Below, one piece after another: positions 15,347 through 24,106 of a stretch of DNA of 24,106 nt. This stretch comes from a virus. The position numbers were made by a program, and so were the translations under genes. A model generated the notes under the pieces. The model was not told where the DNA came from. It did no database searches and was given only the letters and a program-made list of their open reading frames with translations. The stretch is taken from IMG/VR virus record IMGVR_UViG_3300013099_000089, positions 1 to 24,106 of that record. One strand, 5' to 3'. The first letter of the stretch is position 1, and every line of letters starts with the position of its first letter.

Positions 15347-17140
15347 TTAATTTAAGTGGGAGTCAGTATATTCAGCAGGCAATACAGGGCCGTGAATTCT
15401 ATAACGTGTTGTCTTATTATCTGGTATGAATGAAACTATATCAAGAAAACGATTGGTTGCCGCATAATATAAATACTCACCTGTAATTGAGTCTGACGTT
15501 ATCTCGTTTTTAAGCTCACCACTAATATGCTCATAAAAGCGAACCGTTGCGGGTATAGGATTTCCTTGCAACAACGTATAACCATTTAATTTATAGCGTG
15601 TAGTATAAAGCCAACGGTTTGTAATTATTTGCTCTTGTATAGCATAATCATAATATGCTAATTCACATATCTCACCTGATATGCTCTGTTTTCCCGGACT
15701 CATGCCCATAATATGCAATTGTGAAGGATCACCGTTTTGAACTAAATTGGCGTTGTATGAATTATTAAGCTCACCGTCAATGTATAATCGTAACGTTGTG
15801 CTTGTGCGTTTTATACACACATAATGCCACAACCCATCATTCCATTGTTCTTTCACACCCGTAACAGGGTTTTCATCTCTTGAATTTAAAGTATGTTCAG
15901 GGTCAAATCTTTCACTGACTTGGATATGTCCGATACCATCCTCATTATCTTTTGAATTTAACCAAACGATAAGACCGTCCCATTTATAATTTTCTTCAAC
16001 ACAAGAAAGAAGTGCCCCTCTATTATTTACAATAGAATTAAACCAAAATTCAACGGTATAGTTTGCACCTATGTTTATAATATTAGTAGGATTTGCATAA
16101 GCATTATAAGACGTAACCGAAGCGTTAGCATCAGGTGAAAAATAAGTGCCATGACTTTCGATCAATTTTTCAGGGCCATTCTTAAAATTGGTCACATCAC
16201 CATAATAAGTTCCATTTTTACCACCAACGTCTGCATAAAGAATATTATCTAATGGATTGTCTTCTTCGTCAAATCGCCAATAGTCGTGTGGATAGTCATT
16301 TTTGATCATTGTATCATAATGAGTAGTTTTACGATAATGGTTGCCCACTTGTTCTTTTGTAAGGCTATAGTCATAAATAGCTACTTGATCAAGTCTTAAC
16401 TCTTCTGATTGATAATCGACAACTGGATCACCACCGCTAGTTCCGCACAATCTCCACGGTTCTGCAACGTTAGTGTTTGGGTACTCGTCAATGTAATTTA
16501 CAACACTTGTACCAAATATAATACCATTAACGTATAGAATGAGAGTTGTTTCATACTCATTCACGTCTGTTTGTTTACAGTCATAAGTGGCAATAACGTG
16601 ATTTGTCTTATTCCATATAGGGTATTTTCCATCTTTTCTGTTACCTTCGTAACATTTCAAAGAACGTCCCTGAAAATTGACTTCGAGATAATCCGTGCTA
16701 TTCCAAATTTCAACCTGTCGAATAACAAGCATTGACCCTTTTTTGATAATAGGACTTATGATAGTTTTGTAATATCCCGGCTCTCCTACATTATCAATAG
16801 TAGCAGGTGGTTTCTTACTATACATAAATTCAACAGAAAACGATCCTAAGTTTGGAAAATACCATGAATTAGAATGTTGAGCCTCTAACCAGAAATTAGT
16901 CCACTCCCCATTTAATTTTTCATCTTTCGCCACACGTAAAGAAGCCTGATCTGAAACTTCAAGATCATTTAAGGATAGTTGATCCAATAGATAATTGCCA
17001 CCACCCATAATTGATAATGGGTTGAGATTGTCGATTTCATCTAATACGATTCCATCGTCATCACCACCACCATTATCATGATCAAAAGACCAAAAAGTTT
17101 TAGGCTTGTCATTAAATATCGTCTGTTTAAGTCCGGGCAT
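15347..17140 (-). CDS. Tail adhesin with two LamG/concanavalin-like domains
   Basis: The protein has 597 residues. The first lectin-like module (about 10-270) contains KTFWSFDHD, FSVEFMYS, ILYVNGIIFG and the closing helix YDYSLTKEQVGNHYRK. The second (about 280-520) contains DYWRFDEED, YTVEFWFN, WHYVCIKRT, LRLYIDGELNNSY and YDYAIQEQIITNRW. These are hallmarks of LamG-like jelly-roll domains that bind sugars or proteins on the host surface. The last ~75 residues (YKLNGYTLLQGNPIP, then SDSITGEYLYY) match the C-terminal domain found in the 1939- and 228-residue proteins here. Twelve bases separate it from the preceding gene and 15 from the next. The ribosome site (AAGAG) is weak. A receptor-binding or fibre role is inferred; a depolymerase is less likely because no catalytic motif is visible. 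Confidence 0.8.
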   Translation of the reverse strand: MPGLKQTIFNDKPKTFWSFDHDNGGGDDDGIVLDEIDNLNPLSIMGGGNYLLDQLSLNDLEVSDQASLRVAKDEKLNGEWTNFWLEAQHSNSWYFPNLGSFSVEFMYSKKPPATIDNVGEPGYYKTIISPIIKKGSMLVIRQVEIWNSTDYLEVNFQGRSLKCYEGNRKDGKYPIWNKTNHVIATYDCKQTDVNEYETTLILYVNGIIFGTSVVNYIDEYPNTNVAEPWRLCGTSGGDPVVDYQSEELRLDQVAIYDYSLTKEQVGNHYRKTTHYDTMIKNDYPHDYWRFDEEDNPLDNILYADVGGKNGTYYGDVTNFKNGPEKLIESHGTYFSPDANASVTSYNAYANPTNIINIGANYTVEFWFNSIVNNRGALLSCVEENYKWDGLIVWLNSKDNEDGIGHIQVSERFDPEHTLNSRDENPVTGVKEQWNDGLWHYVCIKRTSTTLRLYIDGELNNSYNANLVQNGDPSQLHIMGMSPGKQSISGEICELAYYDYAIQEQIITNRWLYTTRYKLNGYTLLQGNPIPATVRFYEHISGELKNEITSDSITGEYLYYAATNRFLDIVSFIPDNKTTRYRIHGPVLPAEYTDSHLN

Positions 17141-17152
17141 CTAACGCTACTC

Positions 17153-17584
17153 TTAACAGGTCGCTCTTGTGATTCTTAACTGTCCTGCCAAAATCTTTGG
17201 AGCACCGTCACCGTCATTAACCACTTTTTGAGTTGTTAAGTAAGCAACGAATAATAAATTGTTAGAACCACCAATGTCTGAGTCATAAAGACCTGCCCCT
17301 ACAATTGTATTCCAGTTTGCAGTAGGTGTACCGTATTGAATATCACCTGAATTAGAATATTCTAAGTTACCACCTGTTGGCCCATTCCAACCACCTGCCA
17401 ATACGCCAACACGCCCATAACCTGACCCTGTAGTGGGAACTTCTTGCCCACCTGAGCCGTCAAGACTTGGCACGGTATTAAATAACGCTACATAAATAAT
17501 TGGCACGGCTGTCCATGCTGTGTTATGTAGTAAAAAGTTCATTTGATTTTGATATAAATAATTGGAAGTCGTAGCACTCGCCAT
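17153..17584 (-). CDS. Small phage tail-fibre family protein
   Basis: The protein has 143 residues. It follows the pattern of a widespread small phage protein usually annotated as tail fibre: an N-terminal helix, then TAVPIIYVALFNT (25-37), GQEVPTTGSGYGRVGV (46-61), TANWNTIVGAGLYDSDIGGS (88-107), and a final strand set with LTTQKVVNDGD...AGQLRIT. The layout YVALF...GG.EV...GY.R...W....G.YD...GGN.L....LTT.K.V..GD is the family signature. Its biochemical role is not established; it may decorate a fibre or the capsid. AAGGAG lies ten bases before the ATG. It follows the discoidin-like gene by four bases, inside the adhesin cassette. Confidence 0.75.
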   Translation of the reverse strand: MASATTSNYLYQNQMNFLLHNTAWTAVPIIYVALFNTVPSLDGSGGQEVPTTGSGYGRVGVLAGGWNGPTGGNLEYSNSGDIQYGTPTANWNTIVGAGLYDSDIGGSNNLLFVAYLTTQKVVNDGDGAPKILAGQLRITRATC

Positions 17585-17588
17585 AACT

Positions 17589-18275
17589 TTAGTCTCCTTG
17601 AATTTCGGTAGGGATAATAAAGTCCCTTACCTGTGAATTATAAATTTGTTCTGTTTCATCTTCTAAAATGACAGCATAATAAATTTGATTGTTTGTCATT
17701 CTAAATTCATATTTGCCTGTCACGGGATCTGAATAACCGCCAGTTACCCATGATCCATCTGTTCTCTTGTATATATTTATCCATCTTTTTTCTGGTACTT
17801 CATTGACAAGAACTGTCCCTGCAATTTTATACTTGAAAGGTCGGTCAATTTCATAAAGATTAAATTCACCGTTAATCCATGTCGCACCCGTAACACTTAA
17901 AACTTCTATCCATTCAACATCGTCATCAGACATTTCTAATGTAAATACAGACGGGGCTTGCTCACTCGAATATCCATCACGAATTTTTATCGCAACGGTA
18001 AAAACGTCTATAATATCAAGCCCATTGGTGTCATATTTTAGCCAATGTGGATAAGATGAAGAACTATTCCAAAATGTCCCTGCACTATTGTTAAACGCAT
18101 TTGATGCAGGATATGTCCCCGAAAAAATAGAGGATGCAGTTGCTAACGATCCTGATGAGGTAGGCACTGACACTCTAACCCCATCTATATTTCGATATTC
18201 AACTTGTGCTAACGACACATAACCTGAATATCCAGAAGTAAAATTTAATCGCCAGAATTGGTGTGCATTACTCAT
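17589..18275 (-). CDS. Discoidin-like (F5/8 type C) adhesin with beta-sandwich C-terminal domain
   Basis: The protein has 228 residues. Residues 6-145 look like an F5/8 type C (discoidin) module: QFWRLNFTSGYSGYVSLAQV, a variable loop, YPASNAFNNSAGTFWNSS (55-72), then HWLKYD (about 77-82) and VFTLEMSDDDVEWIEVLSV (about 110-128). Such domains bind glycans or lipids. From about 148 (YKIAGTVLVNEVP) to the end, with YSDPVTGKYEFRM and YNSQVRDFIIPTEI, it carries the small C-terminal domain shared with the 597- and 1939-residue proteins. Its ATG directly follows the stop of the upstream gene (TAAATG), with GGAAG nine bases upstream, so translation is probably coupled. A host-binding fibre or tip component is inferred. 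Confidence 0.8.
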   Translation of the reverse strand: MSNAHQFWRLNFTSGYSGYVSLAQVEYRNIDGVRVSVPTSSGSLATASSIFSGTYPASNAFNNSAGTFWNSSSSYPHWLKYDTNGLDIIDVFTVAIKIRDGYSSEQAPSVFTLEMSDDDVEWIEVLSVTGATWINGEFNLYEIDRPFKYKIAGTVLVNEVPEKRWINIYKRTDGSWVTGGYSDPVTGKYEFRMTNNQIYYAVILEDETEQIYNSQVRDFIIPTEIQGD

Positions 18276-21200
18276 TTAAGTCACTTCCGTTTTCGTTATT
18301 CGATCATGCCCAATAGGGTCAAGATGTGGCACTCCATCGTCATCAATTGCAATAACAAAATATTCCTGACTCGGATCATACTCTCGCCATCTAAGGTCAA
18401 ATTCTCCCGTGCTTGCATTAGACGTTACTTTGTCTTCAAGTTTTGCCGTTGTTCTATTATATATCATCACTTCATTGGCGTTAGGCTCACCATCTTTTGT
18501 GACCGTGCCTGTAATTTGATATTCAGTGGCTAACGCTTCATAAAGATTGTTAACTTCGATAGGGGTCAAAACGTGATTAAAAAACATCACTTCGTCTAAC
18601 GTTCCGTTTGTTTGGTGGTGTGTTTTACCATTATCATAATAATTCAAACAACCTAAAACAAGGTGTGAAGCAGTATCAATATCTGGAACCAATGTATGAA
18701 TATTTGAAGTTGAATAATTCATCTCAACACCGTTCAAATACAATTTAACAACAATTCCGCTATTATCTTCAACTGTTACCGTTACATAATTCCATACATC
18801 ATAAGAAATAGTTTCACTACCATTTGTGTTATAATAATCATAAGCGTCATCATATATAGTAAAATATAAAATGTTGTTTGCTATTGCTAGTTTATATTCA
18901 ATTCGTGAGTTTCCATAACCCATTGAAACCAACACATTTGTAGGGTTAGCGTCAACAACATCGTCAATTTTAACCCATAGCGAAATTGAATAATTACTTT
19001 GTCGATTTAACACTGGTATGTTAGATATGGCAGTGTCTAACATTACCTTATCAGTTGCACCAGAGGCAACACTTACACCGTCAAACCATGCCCCATTTCC
19101 ATTAAAACCAATAGCTGAACTACAAAAACCATAATTCGTGAGTGCCACGTTTTGAATTTCATCAATGGCACTAACGCTAATGTCGTCTTCAAACGTCCAA
19201 TGAAGCACTGGAAACGTTTCAGCTTTCACCTTATCATAATTCGTGCCTAAGTAACCTTCATTCCAAATCGTAGAAATATCGTTAGCAGGCATTACAACAC
19301 TTGAAACAAATAATTGATCAATGTAGCCTAAGAATGAGCCGTCTTCCGCTGTTTGGCTCGCAGGACTGCCTCTACCAAAAGTCACGCCATCTGCATAATA
19401 TGCCCAACATGACCCTATTGAAGTACCACCGTTGCCGTTATATTGAATCCAAGTGCCACCCTGAGTCTGAACTAACATACCATTAATATAAAGGTTTAAT
19501 TCCTTCGACACGCCATTGACTGTTGCAACTATGAAAGAAGTTTTTCCAACGGGAATATAATTACTAACGTTCACAACACATTTTGTTTGAACGCCACCAT
19601 CTAATAAAAATATTCCAACTTCTGCGTTATAAATTCCTAATTCAATTCCGTTGGTCTCTCCCCCGTCTTTAAAAATACAATGATGTCCCGTAACACTATC
19701 AGGCTTTATCCATGCAGAGATTGAAAGTGTATTATTATTCCAGTTTTGCACATCAAGATCGCCACCCGTTGCACCGATTGACCCCAAATAGTGAATGGTT
19801 TGATCGACTTGACTTGCATTAAAAAACGCTGAGTGTGTGCTTTGTTTGGTTAATGGCACAGGTTGACGTGTTACACCTCCAAAATATGTCCCCGTATATT
19901 GTGAGTAAGCAGATTTACAAATTCCATCATAGTCATAGTCAAAACGATTCCAAAAGTTATTGATTAGTTCTTTAACAATATCAATAAAGCCACCTTTCAA
20001 ATCGTTTTTAATTAGGTAATGATCTAAAATTGATCTGTTGCCAATTTTATTTTGATAGATAGCAACGTCATCATATTGACCTTTATAATAAGTGGGAGTG
20101 CTCGTCGACCCTTGTGTACTTCTACCAAAACTCCACTTGACCCCAGAGGTTCTTAATGAGCCAGTAGCAGAACTTGCAGAACTTGTTTCTTGACCATTTA
20201 AAAAGGTGTGTAATTTACCACCTGAGTAATAAGCAAACGCTATATGATACCATTCACCTAAGTTGATCGTTTCTTCACTAAGTGTATATCGTGATTCATA
20301 GTAAGTTGATCCTATAACCACCATAACAATCAACTCACTTTGAGAAATATATGCGTTCAAACCCCAACCACCGTTAGAGTCTGAGCCTTTAGTGAACATT
20401 ACAAAATCACCATTATTATTCAATTTTGCCATACATTCAATGCAAAAGCCTGTCCCTGTAATAATGTCATCTTCAATGCCGATATAATCTTCAATGCCGT
20501 CCATTGTCACATTTGAGCCTGAAAATGTGGGGTCACTATGAGCATTGCCCATATAATTATAGGTTTCATCAAATACGGCAATGGGGTCAGGTTGATCATT
20601 CATACGATAAAACGCTAACGCTCCATCTGTCATCACCTGAGTATAATAATCGTCTTCAACTAAAAGGTTTTTTAACCCTTCACGATAATGTGCTTGAATT
20701 TGAGTTTCGGTTAACGCTATTTCATTGTAGTAAGCAGGGTAATCAACATCACCTTGAAAAAATTGTGAGCCGTCTGCGTTTTTTGCAACACTTGCCCCTC
20801 TCGCAGTAGGCGTTTTATTGTGTTGTGCAACACTCATAGAATTGACTAATTTTCCATTGTCATAAGCTCTTAAAGTGCTTCCATCATAGGTTAAAACAAA
20901 ATGATGCCATTGATCAACGTTAGGCACTATAATTGTAAGATCACTCCAACCAACGGGACTATACACATAAAAATATAATTCTGTACCACCGCCAGTGTGA
21001 ATTAAAGCAACGTCACGAATACCAAAAATTTCACCTGATATATTAAAAGTCGTGCCAAAAGATTTAGCCCAACATTCCAACGTTATATTATTCATTGTTG
21101 GTGGTAATTGATCGCTTGATACATGAGTCCATGCGTTAGAGCCATTATAAGCCAACGATTTTGACTCGTCATTGATGCCATTAACGCTAATCGGAGTATT

Positions 21201-24095
21201 AAAACTTTCAGCAATAACATTTTCCATCACATCAAGAGGATATTGATCAACCACGTCATTAAAAGGTAAAAAGAAATAAGGGTTATCAGCTTTTACAAGG
21301 TCAATATAGGCGTTAGAGGTAATTTCTACCCCCTGACTAATTAAATAACGTCTGCGAAAGTCTTCTTCTGCTAACACTTCGTTAAAGACTGCAACATGTG
21401 CGATAGTGCCATTGGTGTAACTTATATCATTATTATTTTGAGCAATAGTAAATAATGTATAAGAAATATAATTTATAGCAGAATTACTTTCGGACGGTAA
21501 CGTTATTATAAATATTCCATTAACATAAACATCAATTGAACTCGCATCGAACGTTATTGCTAAGTGATAAGTTTTTCCAGTTTCAATGATCACGCCCGTT
21601 GCACTCGAACTATTCCAACCTGCATCGGTATTAATATGGATGGAAATAGACCCGTCCCCATTAATTCTAAACACATAACCACCACCCCTTTGAACAGAAA
21701 TTAAATCCTGAGTGCCAACTATCGTATTTATTTTAAATAAACACTCACAGGTAAATTGATCCCATCGACCTATAAGCTGATTATTATCGACTCTCAGATA
21801 TTGATTCGTACCATTGAATTGTAAAGAAGTGTCACCACTGGTTTCATCAAGTCCTGTTGAGTTCATTGTATCAGCGGAACCGTTTACAAATGTTGCGTTC
21901 GCACGTCCCATCATATCATACGCAATCGTCCCTGTAAGCTCGTTTAAGGGATAATAACAAATAGGTTCCTGAGCTATCATATCAGCCTGATAAGCCGTTA
22001 GAGGGTCTGGTAGAGTGTACTGAGCACCTTTATTGTAGTTATCTTTAATTTGTGTGGCTGTAAGCAATTTATCATAAACTGCAACGTGTTTTAAGTAGCC
22101 CTTCCAAGAATAATTAGTGGGAAAAACATGACCCGTGCTTTGAAAACATAAATCGCTTGCAAACTGGCTCACTGTAAAACTAACGTCTGATAAGAGTTCA
22201 CCGTTCACATAAAATTTCATATTGCCATTAATGTTGTCATAGACTGCGACTGCGTGAACGTATTGACCCCTCTCAAATAAATTGTAAATAATATTAGTAG
22301 AATTTAAGGCGTTATTATTATTCTTTAAATAAATGTCACTGTACTTTGTGTCAGTTACCTCCCAGAAAACAATTCGATCTTCGTTGGCGTTATCTTCAAT
22401 TATTTCTGGCAAAAATTGTGCATTTTGACCGTTATCAAAAACAGGGTCAATGTTTAACCATATTTCAAACGTTAGCCTTTGAATATCATTATCAATGAAT
22501 GTCTCACTTTTTAAATAATCAGAGTTGCCCCCTGCAATAAATGACTGAGTGCCATCAAACACTACCGCACCCGTCACACTCGCAGAATTTCCATTCCCTG
22601 AGAGATCAAGTGCATGTAAGGCGTTAGGGGCATCCGTGCAAGGCAGATACATTAAAGGGTTATAAGAAAGTATTAAATCTTCATAGCGGTCAGTGGCAGG
22701 TGTTGCACCCAAATTATAACGATCAAGTACGTCTTGAGCACTTAAAGTCTTGTTATAAAGGACTAATTGATCAATGGTAAATCCACTTGGATCGTGTGCC
22801 GCAGATGAATTATTATTAATTCCGTATTTACTTGACCCTGAAATATCGGGAACGGAATTCGGATCTGCAATAATTAGCAGACCATTGACATATATTTTTC
22901 GACCTAATTCGTCTTCTGTACAAACAATATGATAAGTTTCATTCAACTTAAACATAAATTTAGTGTATATAAGGTGGCTTGCCCCATCCCAGTTTTGAAA
23001 CCTTAATTCTTTGGTAGTAGGTTTATAATAAAATCCATGATAAATTCCATAATTATTAGCGTCAATAGTACAAGCTAATGCCGAAGCGTTGTTAGTTGAC
23101 AACTCTTGAAAATTTATCCACAATTCTGTTGTGGCATTAACCCCTCCAAATTCTGGAATAGTGTCAGTGTATGCTTCACCCGTGGTAAGAACTTTTAAAG
23201 ACTTTCCAACTGCATCCACAAGTAACGAATCTTCTTTAGAGTAACTTCCAGTGATAGTCATATCTCTAGCATTGCCTGAGCTATCCAATAACGTAGTGCC
23301 TGAGTCCTCGTCCATACGCCACCATGCAAATACTGACCCCGACCCGACAATCAGATCATCATAGGCGTTATCACCTGCAATATAATTTTCAAAGGTTGCA
23401 AAAGTTTTATCGTCTTGAACGTAAATTAGAGAGGTAGTGCCATTTCGAGTTTCTGTTATTTGTCGAGTTATGCTTGCTCTTGTATCTGGATCATTAAAAT
23501 TAGCGGTAAACACCTTGCTAGAAGCGTCCATATTACTAAAAGTTGTTGCATCAAATAAGTACCATGTTGTGCTATCTTCATATCTTACTAATATTAAATC
23601 AAGGTCGGGCATATAATAAATATAACCGTTCACTGGATCTTGAAAGACGCTAGAGGTATTGACCGTGCCCGTACCTGTCTTTTCAAAAACGTATAAGCCC
23701 CCAGTTTGAGCGTGAGTTACCCATAAATGCGTAGGTGATTCTGCAATCGCAGTTACCCATGTTGATTGATCTGGAATCTTTTGAATTCTAGTAGAGATAA
23801 TGCCAGAGGTTATATCGAATGACCATACGCCACTATTTGAGCAAGGTAGCCACAAAATTTGATCAAAGTCTGAAACAAAAGCAACCGTAAATTGATCCCA
23901 TTGAGTGTCCATTAGATAATTTTCACTATCTATTTCAAGTAATGTCCCTGTATCAAATGTTGCAATTCTACAATAATGTGGGGTGGATGAGCCAAACGTA
24001 GTGGTTTGTCGATACGTTTGCACATAACAATCTGGATGCTCTACCGCAAGTGTTTTAGTATAGCCTGCATAATCGGGTAACGTTGGAATTGCCAT
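18276..24095 (-). CDS. Giant tail adhesin with seven tandem LamG-like lectin domains
   Basis: The protein has 1939 residues. Residues about 35-235 look like a partial beta-propeller (ILWLPCSNSGVWSFDITSG, VTAIAESPTHLWVTHA, DLDLILVRYEDSTTWYLFD). Seven LamG-like modules follow, beginning near residues 242, 468, 698, 925, 1145, 1372 and 1622, about 220-250 residues each. Each has an entry strand such as FAWWRMDED, ICYYPLNE or LHWTFEDD, a central E.W strand (LTFEIWLNID, LSISAWIKPD, YSISLWVKID), a hairpin with (V/I/L)NG (IYVNGLLI, LYINGMLV, LYLNGVEM), and an exit helix such as LSAQDVLDRYNLG or LTPIEVNNLYEAL. From about 1858 (YQITGTVTKDGEP) a short beta-sandwich domain closes the protein. No catalytic motif is seen. 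It is the first gene of the visible unit; the ATG is 11 bases from the window edge, with GAGAT upstream. A receptor-binding fibre is inferred. Confidence 0.85.
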   Translation of the reverse strand: MAIPTLPDYAGYTKTLAVEHPDCYVQTYRQTTTFGSSTPHYCRIATFDTGTLLEIDSENYLMDTQWDQFTVAFVSDFDQILWLPCSNSGVWSFDITSGIISTRIQKIPDQSTWVTAIAESPTHLWVTHAQTGGLYVFEKTGTGTVNTSSVFQDPVNGYIYYMPDLDLILVRYEDSTTWYLFDATTFSNMDASSKVFTANFNDPDTRASITRQITETRNGTTSLIYVQDDKTFATFENYIAGDNAYDDLIVGSGSVFAWWRMDEDSGTTLLDSSGNARDMTITGSYSKEDSLLVDAVGKSLKVLTTGEAYTDTIPEFGGVNATTELWINFQELSTNNASALACTIDANNYGIYHGFYYKPTTKELRFQNWDGASHLIYTKFMFKLNETYHIVCTEDELGRKIYVNGLLIIADPNSVPDISGSSKYGINNNSSAAHDPSGFTIDQLVLYNKTLSAQDVLDRYNLGATPATDRYEDLILSYNPLMYLPCTDAPNALHALDLSGNGNSASVTGAVVFDGTQSFIAGGNSDYLKSETFIDNDIQRLTFEIWLNIDPVFDNGQNAQFLPEIIEDNANEDRIVFWEVTDTKYSDIYLKNNNNALNSTNIIYNLFERGQYVHAVAVYDNINGNMKFYVNGELLSDVSFTVSQFASDLCFQSTGHVFPTNYSWKGYLKHVAVYDKLLTATQIKDNYNKGAQYTLPDPLTAYQADMIAQEPICYYPLNELTGTIAYDMMGRANATFVNGSADTMNSTGLDETSGDTSLQFNGTNQYLRVDNNQLIGRWDQFTCECLFKINTIVGTQDLISVQRGGGYVFRINGDGSISIHINTDAGWNSSSATGVIIETGKTYHLAITFDASSIDVYVNGIFIITLPSESNSAINYISYTLFTIAQNNNDISYTNGTIAHVAVFNEVLAEEDFRRRYLISQGVEITSNAYIDLVKADNPYFFLPFNDVVDQYPLDVMENVIAESFNTPISVNGINDESKSLAYNGSNAWTHVSSDQLPPTMNNITLECWAKSFGTTFNISGEIFGIRDVALIHTGGGTELYFYVYSPVGWSDLTIIVPNVDQWHHFVLTYDGSTLRAYDNGKLVNSMSVAQHNKTPTARGASVAKNADGSQFFQGDVDYPAYYNEIALTETQIQAHYREGLKNLLVEDDYYTQVMTDGALAFYRMNDQPDPIAVFDETYNYMGNAHSDPTFSGSNVTMDGIEDYIGIEDDIITGTGFCIECMAKLNNNGDFVMFTKGSDSNGGWGLNAYISQSELIVMVVIGSTYYESRYTLSEETINLGEWYHIAFAYYSGGKLHTFLNGQETSSASSATGSLRTSGVKWSFGRSTQGSTSTPTYYKGQYDDVAIYQNKIGNRSILDHYLIKNDLKGGFIDIVKELINNFWNRFDYDYDGICKSAYSQYTGTYFGGVTRQPVPLTKQSTHSAFFNASQVDQTIHYLGSIGATGGDLDVQNWNNNTLSISAWIKPDSVTGHHCIFKDGGETNGIELGIYNAEVGIFLLDGGVQTKCVVNVSNYIPVGKTSFIVATVNGVSKELNLYINGMLVQTQGGTWIQYNGNGGTSIGSCWAYYADGVTFGRGSPASQTAEDGSFLGYIDQLFVSSVVMPANDISTIWNEGYLGTNYDKVKAETFPVLHWTFEDDISVSAIDEIQNVALTNYGFCSSAIGFNGNGAWFDGVSVASGATDKVMLDTAISNIPVLNRQSNYSISLWVKIDDVVDANPTNVLVSMGYGNSRIEYKLAIANNILYFTIYDDAYDYYNTNGSETISYDVWNYVTVTVEDNSGIVVKLYLNGVEMNYSTSNIHTLVPDIDTASHLVLGCLNYYDNGKTHHQTNGTLDEVMFFNHVLTPIEVNNLYEALATEYQITGTVTKDGEPNANEVMIYNRTTAKLEDKVTSNASTGEFDLRWREYDPSQEYFVIAIDDDGVPHLDPIGHDRITKTEVT
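18540..23370 (-). repeat. Seven-fold LamG-like module array
   Basis: Within the 1939-residue adhesin, seven protein modules of about 225 residues repeat head to tail, each with the same order of landmarks: an entry aromatic strand, an E-x-W/L-x-W-like strand, an NG hairpin, and a helix ending in (R/N)xY(N/R)xG. The DNA shows no long identical repeats between modules, so the duplications look old and diverged rather than recent. Confidence 0.75.
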
Positions 24096-24106
24096 TAAGG
24101 TATCTC

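Noticed and set aside
15164-18533. Plus-strand open frames over gene starts on the minus strand
   Set aside because: They lie wholly opposite well-supported genes and resemble no family.

Overview
This window is a block of late structural genes from a tailed phage with a contractile tail, most likely a T4-like myovirus of the marine type. All thirteen genes lie on the minus strand and are packed almost end to end. The largest gap is 50 bases; several junctions overlap by 1 to 11 bases or share TAATG or TAAATG. This looks like one leftward polycistronic unit. The DNA is AT-rich. No bacterial housekeeping gene, tRNA, integrase or insertion sequence is visible, and nothing identifies the host.

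In transcription order (right to left), the first half (24095 to 10180) is an adhesion cassette. It holds a 1939-residue protein with seven tandem LamG-like lectin modules, a 228-residue discoidin-like (F5/8 type C) protein, a 143-residue small tail-fibre-family protein, a 597-residue protein with two LamG modules, a 1182-residue protein built around about nineteen degenerate ~22-residue repeats, and a 537-residue protein with a Cys/Pro/Glu-rich tail. Three of these (1939, 228 and 597 residues) end in the same small beta-sandwich-like domain.

The second half (10129 to 1) is the baseplate block, in an order close to that of T4: a PAAR spike tip (gp5.4-like), gp25, gp6, a protein in the position of gp7, and gp8. 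A small ParB/sulfiredoxin-fold protein follows, and then a very long DUF4815 structural protein that runs off the left edge. gp25, gp6 and the gp7-position protein should form the wedge core, gp8 sits on the wedge, PAAR caps the central spike, and the adhesins are the probable host-recognition parts.

Most unusual points: (1) the ParB-like protein begins with a sequence strikingly like the capsid-targeting leader of T4 internal proteins and has a possible prohead-protease site, suggesting a packaged and injected effector; (2) the 1182- and 537-residue proteins look like a linked pair with repeats of about 21-22 residues, one of them presenting regularly spaced CxxC pairs; (3) the gp8 homologue carries inserted carbohydrate-binding-like and GxGY repeat modules. 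Assignments come from recalled family sequence patterns; no search was run.
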